This document shows positions 49,821 through 57,850 of a stretch of DNA of 64,000 nt, piece after piece (position 1 is the first letter of the stretch; each line of letters opens with the position of its first letter). The stretch spans positions 186,001 through 250,000 of the forward strand of contig NZ_RAQO01000005.1 of NCBI RefSeq assembly GCF_003610775.1, read 5' to 3'. The notes beneath the pieces were generated by a model. The model saw only the letters and a list, made by a program, of their open reading frames with translations, had not been told where the DNA came from and did not search any database. A program made the position numbers and the translations under genes. This stretch comes from Alginatibacterium sediminis. GTDB taxonomy: Bacteria; Pseudomonadota; Gammaproteobacteria; Enterobacterales; Celerinatantimonadaceae.

Positions 49821-50456
49821 ATGCAATTGGCCCCAACACTTAATAGTCAGGCTTTGGTTGCTAATCTTCGCTCTCAAGGCATTAGCTCGTCTGAGGTACT
49901 CAATGCGATAGCACATACGCCTCGGCAATTCTTCATTGACGAAGCGCTTGCCCACCAAGCATGGGACAATACCGCCTTGCCTATTGGCCAAGGTCAGACA
50001 CTCTCTCAGCCTTATATTGTGGCGCGGATGAGTGAACTGTTGATGCAAGTTTCGCCGAAAAGAGTTTTGGAAATTGGTACCGGTTCTGGATATCAGACGG
50101 CGGTATTAGCCCAGCTAGTTGAGCAGGTTTATAGTGTAGAGCGCATCAAGACTTTGCAGTTTCAAGCGAAGCGACGTTTGCAAAAGCTAGATCTACACAA
50201 TGTGAAAACCAAATACGGTGATGGCTGGAAAGGTTGGCCAGCACACGCTAATTTTGATGCCATCATTGTCACCGCTGCAGCAGCCCAATTGCCGATGGAT
50301 CTTGTAGCGCAACTTGAAGTCGGTGGTCGTTTAATCATTCCAGTGGGCGAGCATTCACAAAACCTGCTGCAAGTAGATAAAACCCAAGGTGGATTTGAGC
50401 AGCGTATTGTCGAGGCAGTAAGGTTTGTACCATTGGTCAATGGAGAGTTAGCCTAA
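49821..50456 (+). CDS. pcm: Protein-L-isoaspartate O-methyltransferase
   Basis: Pcm methylates L-isoaspartyl residues in damaged proteins so that they can revert to aspartate. The 211-residue protein has [37 protein letters not shown]-type N-terminal blocks (substrate loop [10 protein letters not shown]). The S-adenosylmethionine motif is [16 protein letters not shown], followed by GDGWKG and the [10 protein letters not shown] block. AAGGAGA precedes the ATG. It is followed by nlpD and rpoS, the usual stationary-phase cluster. Confidence 0.96.
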   Translation: MQLAPTLNSQALVANLRSQGISSSEVLNAIAHTPRQFFIDEALAHQAWDNTALPIGQGQTLSQPYIVARMSELLMQVSPKRVLEIGTGSGYQTAVLAQLVEQVYSVERIKTLQFQAKRRLQKLDLHNVKTKYGDGWKGWPAHANFDAIIVTAAAAQLPMDLVAQLEVGGRLIIPVGEHSQNLLQVDKTQGGFEQRIVEAVRFVPLVNGELA

Positions 50457-50471
50457 TTCGCTACGGTATTT

Positions 50472-51290
50472 ATGTTGTTTAGTCGCACCCTTTGCTTACT
50501 AACCCTCGGCTTTATGCTTGCCGGGTGTAGTAACGATCGTGCTGCACCCGTTAAAGACGCAGGAAAGTACACCAGTAAGACTCGTGGCAGCATCTCCAGC
50601 AATTTGTATACGGTTGCTAAGGGTGACACTCTTTATTCTATTTCATGGCGAGCAGGGCTTGATCCCAAGACCTTGGCTCAACGGAATAACATCGCACCGC
50701 CCTATACAATTTTTGTTGGACAAAAATTACGATTAGGCGCAACTAAGCCTGCAACGAATAGCAATTCATCTACTAAAGCTACAGCTAAAGCGAGTAGTGC
50801 CAAAACCCAGAGTAAACCAGTTGCTCAAAAAAAAACCAACAAATCACTTGAATCAAATAATTCAAAAGCATACGCTAATAAATCCCAAGCAGTTAACAAA
50901 TCAACAACAAGTGCTGCGGTAAAAACGTGGCGATGGCCAACCAGTGGCAGAGTTATAAAGGGTTTTTCAGCTGCTGAAAGTGGGAACAAGGGCATCGATA
51001 TCGAAGGCAATAGAGGCCAAAAGATATTGGCGTCCGCCCCAGGCAAAGTTGTCTACGCGGGCAGTGCTTTGCGCGGTTACGGACAACTCGTTATAGTTAA
51101 ACATAATGACGATTTTCTGAGCGCATACGCACACAACAGTTTAATTCGTGTAAAAGAAAAGGATAGTGTAAAAGCAGGTCAGCACATTGCTGATATGGGT
51201 GACACGGGCACCAGCAGTACCCGCCTACATTTTGAGATAAGGTATAAAGGAAAGTCGGTAGATCCGATGAAGTATCTACCGAAACGTTGA
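50472..51290 (+). CDS. nlpD: Murein hydrolase activator NlpD (LysM, LytM lipoprotein)
   Basis: NlpD activates the amidase AmiC during septum splitting. The 272-residue protein has a lipoprotein signal with lipobox LAGC (Cys19), a LysM domain (YTVAKGDTLYSISWRAGLDPKTLAQRNNI, about 46-90), a Ser/Thr/Lys-rich linker (95-150), and a C-terminal LytM domain (GIDIEGNRGQKILASAPGKVVYAG to STRLHFEIRYKGKSVDPMKYLP). The first zinc-ligand histidine of active M23 enzymes is replaced, as in E. coli NlpD, so it is an activator, not a hydrolase. In E. coli the main rpoS promoter lies inside this gene. Confidence 0.96.
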   Translation: MLFSRTLCLLTLGFMLAGCSNDRAAPVKDAGKYTSKTRGSISSNLYTVAKGDTLYSISWRAGLDPKTLAQRNNIAPPYTIFVGQKLRLGATKPATNSNSSTKATAKASSAKTQSKPVAQKKTNKSLESNNSKAYANKSQAVNKSTTSAAVKTWRWPTSGRVIKGFSAAESGNKGIDIEGNRGQKILASAPGKVVYAGSALRGYGQLVIVKHNDDFLSAYAHNSLIRVKEKDSVKAGQHIADMGDTGTSSTRLHFEIRYKGKSVDPMKYLPKR

Positions 51291-51353
51291 TCGACGTCGC
51301 AGCTAGTATTAAAAAATTAGCGGCGCGAATCCACTTTTTAGGGAGGTCTTACC

Positions 51354-52313
51354 ATGGCTCAGGTCCAACATGCCGTAGAACTGAATACCGACGCACTTGA
51401 AGAAACAACCCGCGTTGAAGTCAAAGTACCTAAGAATTCCAGAACCAATTCCGTAGCAAATGCGCCAACTGGGCGAAATCTCGATGCTACTCAGCTCTAC
51501 CTTGGTGAAATTGGCTATACGCCGCTTCTCACCGCCCCAGAAGAAGTACTCTATGCCCGCCGGGCATTGCTTGGCGATGAAGTTGCGCGACAACGCATGA
51601 TCGAAAGTAACTTACGCTTAGTCGTTAAAATTGCCCGCCGTTATAACAATCGTGGCTTGGCCTTATTGGACTTAATCGAAGAGGGTAATCTTGGCTTAAT
51701 TCGAGCTGTCGAAAAATTTGACCCTGAGCGAGGCTTTCGTTTTTCTACTTATGCTACGTGGTGGATTCGTCAAACCATTGAACGGGCAATCATGAACCAA
51801 ACACGCACCATCCGTTTGCCTATTCATGTAGTTAAAGAGCTCAATATCTATTTGCGCACTGCGCGAGAATTAGCCCAAGTACTCGATCATGAGCCCACTG
51901 CCGAAGAAATCGCTGAGCGACTCGATAAGCCCGCCGAAGACGTCGCCAAAATGTTACGGCTTAATGAGCGCATTGGCTCAATTGATATGCCCATTGGTGG
52001 TGACAAAGAGAAGATTTTACTCGATATATTGCGCGATGATAGTGAGCTAGACCCTGAAGATTCAACCCAAGACGATGATATGAAGAACAGTATTATCCAT
52101 TGGCTTGAAGAGCTTAATCCCAAGCAGCGAGAAGTATTAGCGCGTCGTTTCGGATTATTGGGTTATGAAGCGTCAACCCTAGAAGATGTAGGCCGTGAAA
52201 TAGGCTTAACTCGTGAACGGGTACGTCAAATTCAAGTCGAAGCACTGCGAAGATTAAAAGATGTTTTGTCACAACAAGGTTTGTCGATAGAGGCTATTTT
52301 TACTCAATCTTAA
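51354..52313 (+). CDS. rpoS: RNA polymerase sigma factor RpoS
   Basis: RpoS is the general stress and stationary-phase sigma factor. The 319-residue protein has region 1.2 ([29 protein letters not shown]), region 2 ([66 protein letters not shown]), region 3, and region 4 ([41 protein letters not shown]). GGGAGG lies 8 bases before the ATG. It is followed by a strong terminator. Confidence 0.98.
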   Translation: MAQVQHAVELNTDALEETTRVEVKVPKNSRTNSVANAPTGRNLDATQLYLGEIGYTPLLTAPEEVLYARRALLGDEVARQRMIESNLRLVVKIARRYNNRGLALLDLIEEGNLGLIRAVEKFDPERGFRFSTYATWWIRQTIERAIMNQTRTIRLPIHVVKELNIYLRTARELAQVLDHEPTAEEIAERLDKPAEDVAKMLRLNERIGSIDMPIGGDKEKILLDILRDDSELDPEDSTQDDDMKNSIIHWLEELNPKQREVLARRFGLLGYEASTLEDVGREIGLTRERVRQIQVEALRRLKDVLSQQGLSIEAIFTQS

Positions 52314-52330
52314 TCAAGCCCAGTTAGCAG

Positions 52331-52359
52331 AAAGCCGAAGCATTCGCTTCGGCTTTTTT
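52331..52359 (+). terminator. Rho-independent terminator after rpoS
   Basis: AAAGCCGAAGC pairs perfectly with GCTTCGGCTTT around ATTC, followed by T6. It lies 7 bases from the stop of the convergent yfjD. Confidence 0.92.
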
Positions 52360-52366
52360 ATTACGT

Positions 52367-53647
52367 TTAATCCGATTTGGGTTTTTGGTATAGGTTAGGG
52401 ATAACCCGTACTTGGCGTACAGTGTTGTTTTCTATCTCAAGAATTTCCATAGGATATCCTGCCAAACGCAAACTAATATTCGCATCTGGGATGTCTTCAA
52501 GATACTCAACAATCAAGCCATTAATTGTTTTAGGGCCATTGGTGGGCAGATGCCAGCCCATTTCTTTATTGATATCGCGAATATTGGCATTACCATTGAG
52601 TAAATAGCTGCCGTCAATTTGAGGATGAATTTCATCACTCGGTTGCGGGGTAATTGTGGTGGTAAAATCGCCAACAATTTCTTCAAGTATATCTTCTAAG
52701 GTGACCAAGCCTTGAATGTCGCCATATTCGTCTACGATCAAGCCAATACGACGCTTATTGCGTTGAAACTTGAGCAGTTGAACATTAAGCGGCGTACCTT
52801 CAGGGATAAAGTAGATGTCTTTGGTTGCGCGAAGCAGGTTATTTTTATCAAACTGGTCTCGAGCCATCAGGCGAAGCGCGTCACGGGCGTGAACAAAACC
52901 AACCGAATCATCGATGCTGTCCCGAAAAAGTAATTGTTTAGTATGAGGACTTTGAATCAACTGTCGCGAAATTTGTTCCCAATCATCGTTGATATCGATT
53001 GCTGCAATTTCGTTACGCGGCACCATGATGTCGTCAACCGTAACTTTTTCTAAATCCAATATACTAACCAGCATGTCTTGGTGACGCTGTGGGATCATCG
53101 CTCCCGCTTCATTGACCACCGTGCGTAACTCATCTGAGCTTAATGCACTGTCTGATCCGGCTTCAGGGTTGTAACCGAATACTTTAAGTATGTTATTGGA
53201 AATCCCATTAACGAGCCAAATGAAGGGGTACAAAACCACCATCAAGGGCCGCAGAATGATGGACGCGGGAAATGCTATCCGTTCAGGATAAACTGCTGCC
53301 ATCGTTTTAGGTGTGACTTCAGCAAAAATTAAGATAACAAAAGTTAATACGAAGGTCGCAATCGCGATTCCAACATCACCATAAAGGCGTAAGCCAATGA
53401 CGGTAGCGATAGCGGAAGCCAAAATATTTACTAGGTTGTTGCCGATCAAAATCAGCCCTATTAGACGGTCAGGACGCTGAAGTAGGCGATCAACCCGTTT
53501 GGCAGAGCGGTTTTTTTCATTAACGAGATTACGTAGGCGGTAGCGATTGAGACTCATCATGCCAGTTTCTGAACTTGAGAAAAAAGCCGAACAGCAGATA
53601 AGTAGCGCGAGTATTAAAAACAATATACTCGTCGATATGTCGTCCAA
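52367..53647 (-). CDS. yfjD: CNNM/CBS-domain membrane protein YfjD (CorB family)
   Basis: CorB-type proteins are thought to take part in magnesium or cobalt efflux. The 426-residue protein has an N-terminal CNNM domain with membrane helices (FLILALLICCSAFFSSSETGMMSLNRYRL, LIGLILIGNNLVNILASAIATVIGL, EVTPKTMAAVYPERIAFP), a CBS pair (VTVDDIMVPRNEIAAID, RIGLIVDEYGDIQGLVTLEDILEEIVGDF), and a C-terminal CorC-type domain. The start is TTG at 53647 with AGGA upstream. Its neighbours ypjD and ffh match E. coli order. Transport direction is not shown by the sequence. Confidence 0.92.
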   Translation of the reverse strand: MDDISTSILFLILALLICCSAFFSSSETGMMSLNRYRLRNLVNEKNRSAKRVDRLLQRPDRLIGLILIGNNLVNILASAIATVIGLRLYGDVGIAIATFVLTFVILIFAEVTPKTMAAVYPERIAFPASIILRPLMVVLYPFIWLVNGISNNILKVFGYNPEAGSDSALSSDELRTVVNEAGAMIPQRHQDMLVSILDLEKVTVDDIMVPRNEIAAIDINDDWEQISRQLIQSPHTKQLLFRDSIDDSVGFVHARDALRLMARDQFDKNNLLRATKDIYFIPEGTPLNVQLLKFQRNKRRIGLIVDEYGDIQGLVTLEDILEEIVGDFTTTITPQPSDEIHPQIDGSYLLNGNANIRDINKEMGWHLPTNGPKTINGLIVEYLEDIPDANISLRLAGYPMEILEIENNTVRQVRVIPNLYQKPKSD

Positions 53648-53748
53648 GAGGGTTTTCCTATGTATTTATAGAAAGATCAAACTAGCGTGTTATGCGTTCA
53701 GAATCAAACAAATTCAATCAAACTTCATTGATTTCTAATCAAGTTCGA

Positions 53749-54540
53749 CTAATTTATCAATACTTCGCGCACAAATCGTGACCCAAAGTACGCTAGGGTC
53801 AGCAAAACAAAGCCACTAATCGTGCCCACAATGAGTCGTGTCCCGCGCCAGTTTAGTTGGTATCGTCCCCACAACAACACTGCATAAACCAGCCACGCAA
53901 GACTAGTTAGTATCGCTTTGTGAGAGTGGCCACTATTCCAGAAGCTATCCAAAAATACCCAACCACTGATTAATGCCAAACTCAACAAAACAAAACCGAT
54001 GCGTATCAATTTTAGCAGTGAAGCTTCAATACTCATTAGTGGTGGTAAGGCTGGATGGATAGCGGCGACACTGTGGTGTTTTAAGTTCCAGTTCAGGTAG
54101 GCGAACATGATTGCAAACAAGCAAGCCAAAGCAAACACCGTAAAGGCTAATAACGATAAACCGATATGTAAGGCAATTTGAGGACGAAGCTCGAAATGAA
54201 CAATGTATTGGTCAGGGAAAAAAAATGCTAAAGCGATAGTTAGAATTGCGCAGGCATAGACCAAAGGCAACATAAACAGCACTTTACTTCGACCAACAAA
54301 TCCACTTAAAGCGACGCCAATCAATAAACTAGCTAAGGCAGAAACATTAGTCAGGCTTAAGTCTTGGCCATACTGGGAGAAGAGTTGCTTGTATATCCAT
54401 ATGCCATGCGCCAGCATAGCAACGCCCGCAAGGCTCAAAAGCAGCATTTTTTTACCCTGCCTGCGAGAACCTAGCTCCTGAAAACAAAGGTAAATTGCAA
54501 GTGCGTATAATATCGCGCTGAAAAGCGAAAGCCATTCCAT
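53749..54540 (-). CDS. ypjD: YpjD-family inner membrane protein (CcsA-like)
   Basis: This is a 263-residue protein with about eight hydrophobic helices and the cytochrome c assembly (CcsA/ResC-like) fold. Typical parts are ALHIGLSLLAFTVFALACLFAIMFAYLN and HKAILTSLAWLVYAVLLWGRYQLNWRG with a conserved histidine. The function of YpjD is not established; a role in haem handling is inferred from the fold only. It is divergent from ffh, as in E. coli. Confidence 0.9.
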   Translation of the reverse strand: MEWLSLFSAILYALAIYLCFQELGSRRQGKKMLLLSLAGVAMLAHGIWIYKQLFSQYGQDLSLTNVSALASLLIGVALSGFVGRSKVLFMLPLVYACAILTIALAFFFPDQYIVHFELRPQIALHIGLSLLAFTVFALACLFAIMFAYLNWNLKHHSVAAIHPALPPLMSIEASLLKLIRIGFVLLSLALISGWVFLDSFWNSGHSHKAILTSLAWLVYAVLLWGRYQLNWRGTRLIVGTISGFVLLTLAYFGSRFVREVLIN

Positions 54541-54621
54541 GAAATAAGTCGTTGCTGACGAAAAATTATGATGCAGTATAACCAGAAGCCGCCGTAGGTG
54601 ATAGTGATCAAAAACAGAGAT

Positions 54622-54651
54622 TTGTTGCTATGCGCTGTTGGGGGGTATAAT
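54622..54651 (+). promoter_or_regulatory. Sigma-70 promoter for ffh
   Basis: TTGTTG (54622-54627), an 18-base spacer ending in six G, and a perfect TATAAT (54646-54651) lie 45 bases before the ffh ATG. Confidence 0.65.
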
Positions 54652-54696
54652 GCGGGTAATTACTCGGTGTTGCCGAACTGACTTATAGGAATATCC

Positions 54697-56103
54697 ATGT
54701 TTGAGAATCTCTCGGATCGTCTCTCCCATACGCTAAAGAACATTAGCGGGCGCGGTCGTCTAACTGAAGACAATATCAAAGATACAATGCGCGAAGTACG
54801 TATGGCGCTACTTGAAGCCGATGTGGCCCTGCCAGTTGTACGAGAGTTTGTAAAAAAAGTAAAAGAGCGAGGCTTAGGACAAGACGTTAATAAGAGTCTA
54901 AGTCCAGGTCAGGCCTTTGTTAAAATCGTTCAAAGCGAGCTGGTTTCGGCTATGGGCGAAGCTAATGAAGAGCTCGATCTTGCTAGCCAGCCTCCAGCTG
55001 TAGTGATGATGGCTGGTTTACAAGGTGCTGGTAAAACGACTAGTGTCGCTAAATTGGCTCGGTTTCTAAAAGAACGTCATAAGAAAAAAGTGATGGTTGT
55101 CAGCGCCGATGTATATCGTCCAGCGGCAATTAAGCAGCTTGAAACCTTAGCCACTGAGGTTGGAGTCGACTTCTTTCCAAGTAGTGTTGATCAACAACCA
55201 ATAGCCATTGTTGAAGCGGCAGTAGAGCAAGCCCGTACCCAATTTGCGGATGTACTATTAGTCGACACCGCGGGTCGCCTGCATGTTGACAGCGATATGA
55301 TGGACGAGATCAAAGCCCTTCATCAAGCCGTAAACCCAATTGAAACTCTGTTTGTTGTTGATGCGATGACCGGTCAAGACGCAGCAAATACCGCTCAAGC
55401 CTTCAACGAAGCACTTCCCTTAACCGGCGTGATATTGACCAAAGCCGATGGTGATGCTCGAGGTGGTGCTGCACTGTCTATTCGCCATATTACCGGTAAA
55501 CCTATCAAATTCATGGGGGTTGGGGAAAAAACCGACGCTTTAGAACCTTTCCATCCTGACCGTATTGCTTCGCGTATCTTAGGCATGGGCGATGTGCTTT
55601 CGCTGATAGAAGAAGTTGAACGCAAGGTTGATAAGAAACAAGCTCAAAAATTGGCAACTAAAGTCCAAAAAGGCCAAGGCTTTGACTTGGAAGACTTTAG
55701 AGAACAGTTGGTACAAATGCGCAATATGGGCGGCATGATGGGTATGATGGATAAACTACCTGGAATGGGGCAAATTCCTGACGCAATGAAAGACCAAGTT
55801 GGCGACAAAATGACCATACAAATGGAAGCTATGATTAGCTCCATGACAAAAGGTGAACGAGCTCGACCAGAGATCATCAAAGGATCTCGTAAGCGTAGAA
55901 TTGCGGCAGGTTCAGGTACGCAGATCCAGGACGTAAACCGTTTGCTTAAACAATTTACCCAAATGCAAAAAATGATGAAAAAAATGAAAGGCAAAGGTGG
56001 CATGCGTAAAATGATGGGTAAAATGCAAGGTATGATGCCTGGTGGGATGGGAGGTGGTGGAATGCCTCCAATGGGCGGTGGACGCGGCCCAGGTCGATTT
56101 TAA
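54697..56103 (+). CDS. ffh: Signal recognition particle protein Ffh
   Basis: Ffh binds 4.5S RNA and signal sequences and targets membrane proteins to FtsY. The 468-residue protein has an N domain, a GTPase G domain (GLQGAGKTTSVAKLA near residue 108, DTAGRLHVD, TKADGDARGGAALS) and a Met-rich M domain (MRNMGGMMGMMDKLPGMG to a Gly/Met-rich tail). Length is normal, slightly extended at the C-terminus. A 4.5S RNA gene is not in this window. Unlike most gammaproteobacteria, the rpsP-rimM-trmD-rplS genes do not follow. Confidence 0.98.
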   Translation: MFENLSDRLSHTLKNISGRGRLTEDNIKDTMREVRMALLEADVALPVVREFVKKVKERGLGQDVNKSLSPGQAFVKIVQSELVSAMGEANEELDLASQPPAVVMMAGLQGAGKTTSVAKLARFLKERHKKKVMVVSADVYRPAAIKQLETLATEVGVDFFPSSVDQQPIAIVEAAVEQARTQFADVLLVDTAGRLHVDSDMMDEIKALHQAVNPIETLFVVDAMTGQDAANTAQAFNEALPLTGVILTKADGDARGGAALSIRHITGKPIKFMGVGEKTDALEPFHPDRIASRILGMGDVLSLIEEVERKVDKKQAQKLATKVQKGQGFDLEDFREQLVQMRNMGGMMGMMDKLPGMGQIPDAMKDQVGDKMTIQMEAMISSMTKGERARPEIIKGSRKRRIAAGSGTQIQDVNRLLKQFTQMQKMMKKMKGKGGMRKMMGKMQGMMPGGMGGGGMPPMGGGRGPGRF

Positions 56104-56126
56104 AGTCAGGTGTCATCGTTTGATTC

Positions 56127-56155
56127 AGAGTCGTTACTGTATTTGTAGCGGCTCT
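56127..56155 (+). terminator. Weak hairpin after ffh
   Basis: AGAGTCGTTAC pairs with GTAGCGGCTCT over 11 base pairs with two G-U pairs and a 7-base loop. It has no U-tract, so termination would be inefficient or Rho-dependent. Confidence 0.4.
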
Positions 56156-56258
56156 AATAAGAGGGTGTTCGACATAGTAGTTGAGACGCTTTGTTGCGCA
56201 AGTGATCGGCTAAATTACATTTCTTTTGGGTGATGGATTTGTATAAAGGACCCCATTA

Positions 56259-57848
56259 ATGGCAGAGATGCTCGCCTTAAATTTAGTTGTCGTCGGCCTT
56301 GCTTTCATTTTATGGGCTATAAAACCGAGCTTAAGAATCTGTGCTATAGACTTGAATCCAGGTTGGAAGTTCCTAAGCGCGCTCATCATCGGCTTTGTCT
56401 TTGCGTACATAGCCTTCGCTATTTACCTGCTAAGAATAAATCAAGTTCAGTTCATCGATACTGTCCTGGCTTTACTACTCTTTTTTGGTGGTCTATTCGT
56501 TGTTATCGTGGTCAACTTTAGTTTGAATAGCATCGTTAAAATTGACAAAATTGCTGAACAAGAACACTTCAACGCCAAGCATGACAGCCTCACTGGCCTC
56601 CCAAACCGTAGTTGTTTTTTACACCATTTGTCTGAAAAAATTGATGCCAAACATCCGTTTGCCCTGTTGCTGCTTGATTTAAACAATTTCAAACAAATAA
56701 ATGATGTGATTGGCCATTACTATGGCGACCAATTATTAGTTGAACTCGCCAAACGCATCCGCGCTATCTTACCAACAGAGGTACTATTCTCCCGAATCGG
56801 CGGAGATGAATTTACCCTTATCGTTAATTCAACTCGACACCAAGACTTAGAAAGCATTTGTTCAGATATTCACATGGCTTTAAAACAACCAATTGAGATT
56901 CAAGGTTTGTCACTTACAACCAGTATGAGTATTGGTGTTAGTTTGTGTCCTGAACATGCGCAAGAGAGTACATTGCTGCTTCGTCAAGCTGATATCGCGA
57001 TGTATGAGTCAAAGCGGAAAGCGAGTTTACTAGCGGTGTTTGATAGTGGTCTAAATAAAGACGCTAGTGCTAAACTCCAAATCGCTAGCCGCTTGGAGAG
57101 TGCGTTAAACAACGATGAATTTGAGATGCATTATCAAGCAATCGTTCACTCCGAGAATCATGAGCTGCACGGGATGGAGGCACTTATTCGCTGGCCTCAA
57201 AGTGATGGTAGCTTTATCGCGCCAGATTTATTTATTCCCATCGCAGAACAAAGCTCGGTGATCAACGATATTAGTAAGTGGGTTTTAAAGCAGTGTCGCC
57301 AAGACCGGCAACGCTTGATTAATGCAGGTATGGACGTTCGTATACATATCAATCTGTCTGCTAGAGACCTGCAAAACCAAAACGTAGTTAAGCATATGCA
57401 ACAAGAATTTGGCCAAGCATCTTCAGAAGCAGAAAAATTTGTTTTTGAAGTTACAGAAAGCGCCATGATGAGTAATTTGGAGCTGGTTAAAACGAATATG
57501 ATGGCGACATCAAAACTTGGTTTCGAATTCAGCGTAGATGATTTTGGTACTGGTTATTCTTCTTTGTCATTGCTGCGTGAACTTCCAATTCATCAAATTA
57601 AGATCGATCGTTCATTTATTATGGATATGCAAAATGGAAACACCGAACATTCCATTGTTCGTTCGACCATCTATCTAGCCCATGCTCTCGATTGTAGCGT
57701 TGTAGCAGAAGGCGTAGAAACCAATGTGGCCAGTTTGGAGCTGCAGAACTTGGGCTGTGATTTTCAACAAGGCTACTACTTCTCGCAAGCTTTGCCGATA
57801 GATAAAGCCATAACGGCGTCTTTGATAAACGCCATTAGTCAACAGTAA
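56259..57848 (+). CDS. Membrane GGDEF-EAL cyclic-di-GMP protein
   Basis: This 529-residue protein has three N-terminal hydrophobic helices (about 4-21, 38-58, 65-90), a GGDEF domain with an intact GGDEF at 181-185 (LPNRSCFLHHL, LDLNNFKQINDVIGH before it), and an EAL domain with EAL at 307-309. The EAL blocks NLSARDL, EVTES, DDFGTGYSSLSLLRELP, KIDRSFI and EGVET are intact. Both diguanylate cyclase and phosphodiesterase motifs are complete, so activity in either direction is possible. No sensory domain beyond the membrane part is visible. It sits between ffh and pheA where other genomes carry ribosomal genes, and has no other local partner. Confidence 0.9.
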   Translation: MAEMLALNLVVVGLAFILWAIKPSLRICAIDLNPGWKFLSALIIGFVFAYIAFAIYLLRINQVQFIDTVLALLLFFGGLFVVIVVNFSLNSIVKIDKIAEQEHFNAKHDSLTGLPNRSCFLHHLSEKIDAKHPFALLLLDLNNFKQINDVIGHYYGDQLLVELAKRIRAILPTEVLFSRIGGDEFTLIVNSTRHQDLESICSDIHMALKQPIEIQGLSLTTSMSIGVSLCPEHAQESTLLLRQADIAMYESKRKASLLAVFDSGLNKDASAKLQIASRLESALNNDEFEMHYQAIVHSENHELHGMEALIRWPQSDGSFIAPDLFIPIAEQSSVINDISKWVLKQCRQDRQRLINAGMDVRIHINLSARDLQNQNVVKHMQQEFGQASSEAEKFVFEVTESAMMSNLELVKTNMMATSKLGFEFSVDDFGTGYSSLSLLRELPIHQIKIDRSFIMDMQNGNTEHSIVRSTIYLAHALDCSVVAEGVETNVASLELQNLGCDFQQGYYFSQALPIDKAITASLINAISQQ

Positions 57849-57850
57849 GG

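Noticed and set aside
50472-51290. NlpD as an active zinc endopeptidase
   Set aside because: The LytM domain reads NKGIDIEG, lacking the first zinc histidine, as in the non-catalytic E. coli activator.
55644-56003. 119-residue minus-strand frame inside ffh
   Set aside because: It is the antisense of the Met-rich M domain, which produces apparent hydrophobic repeats.
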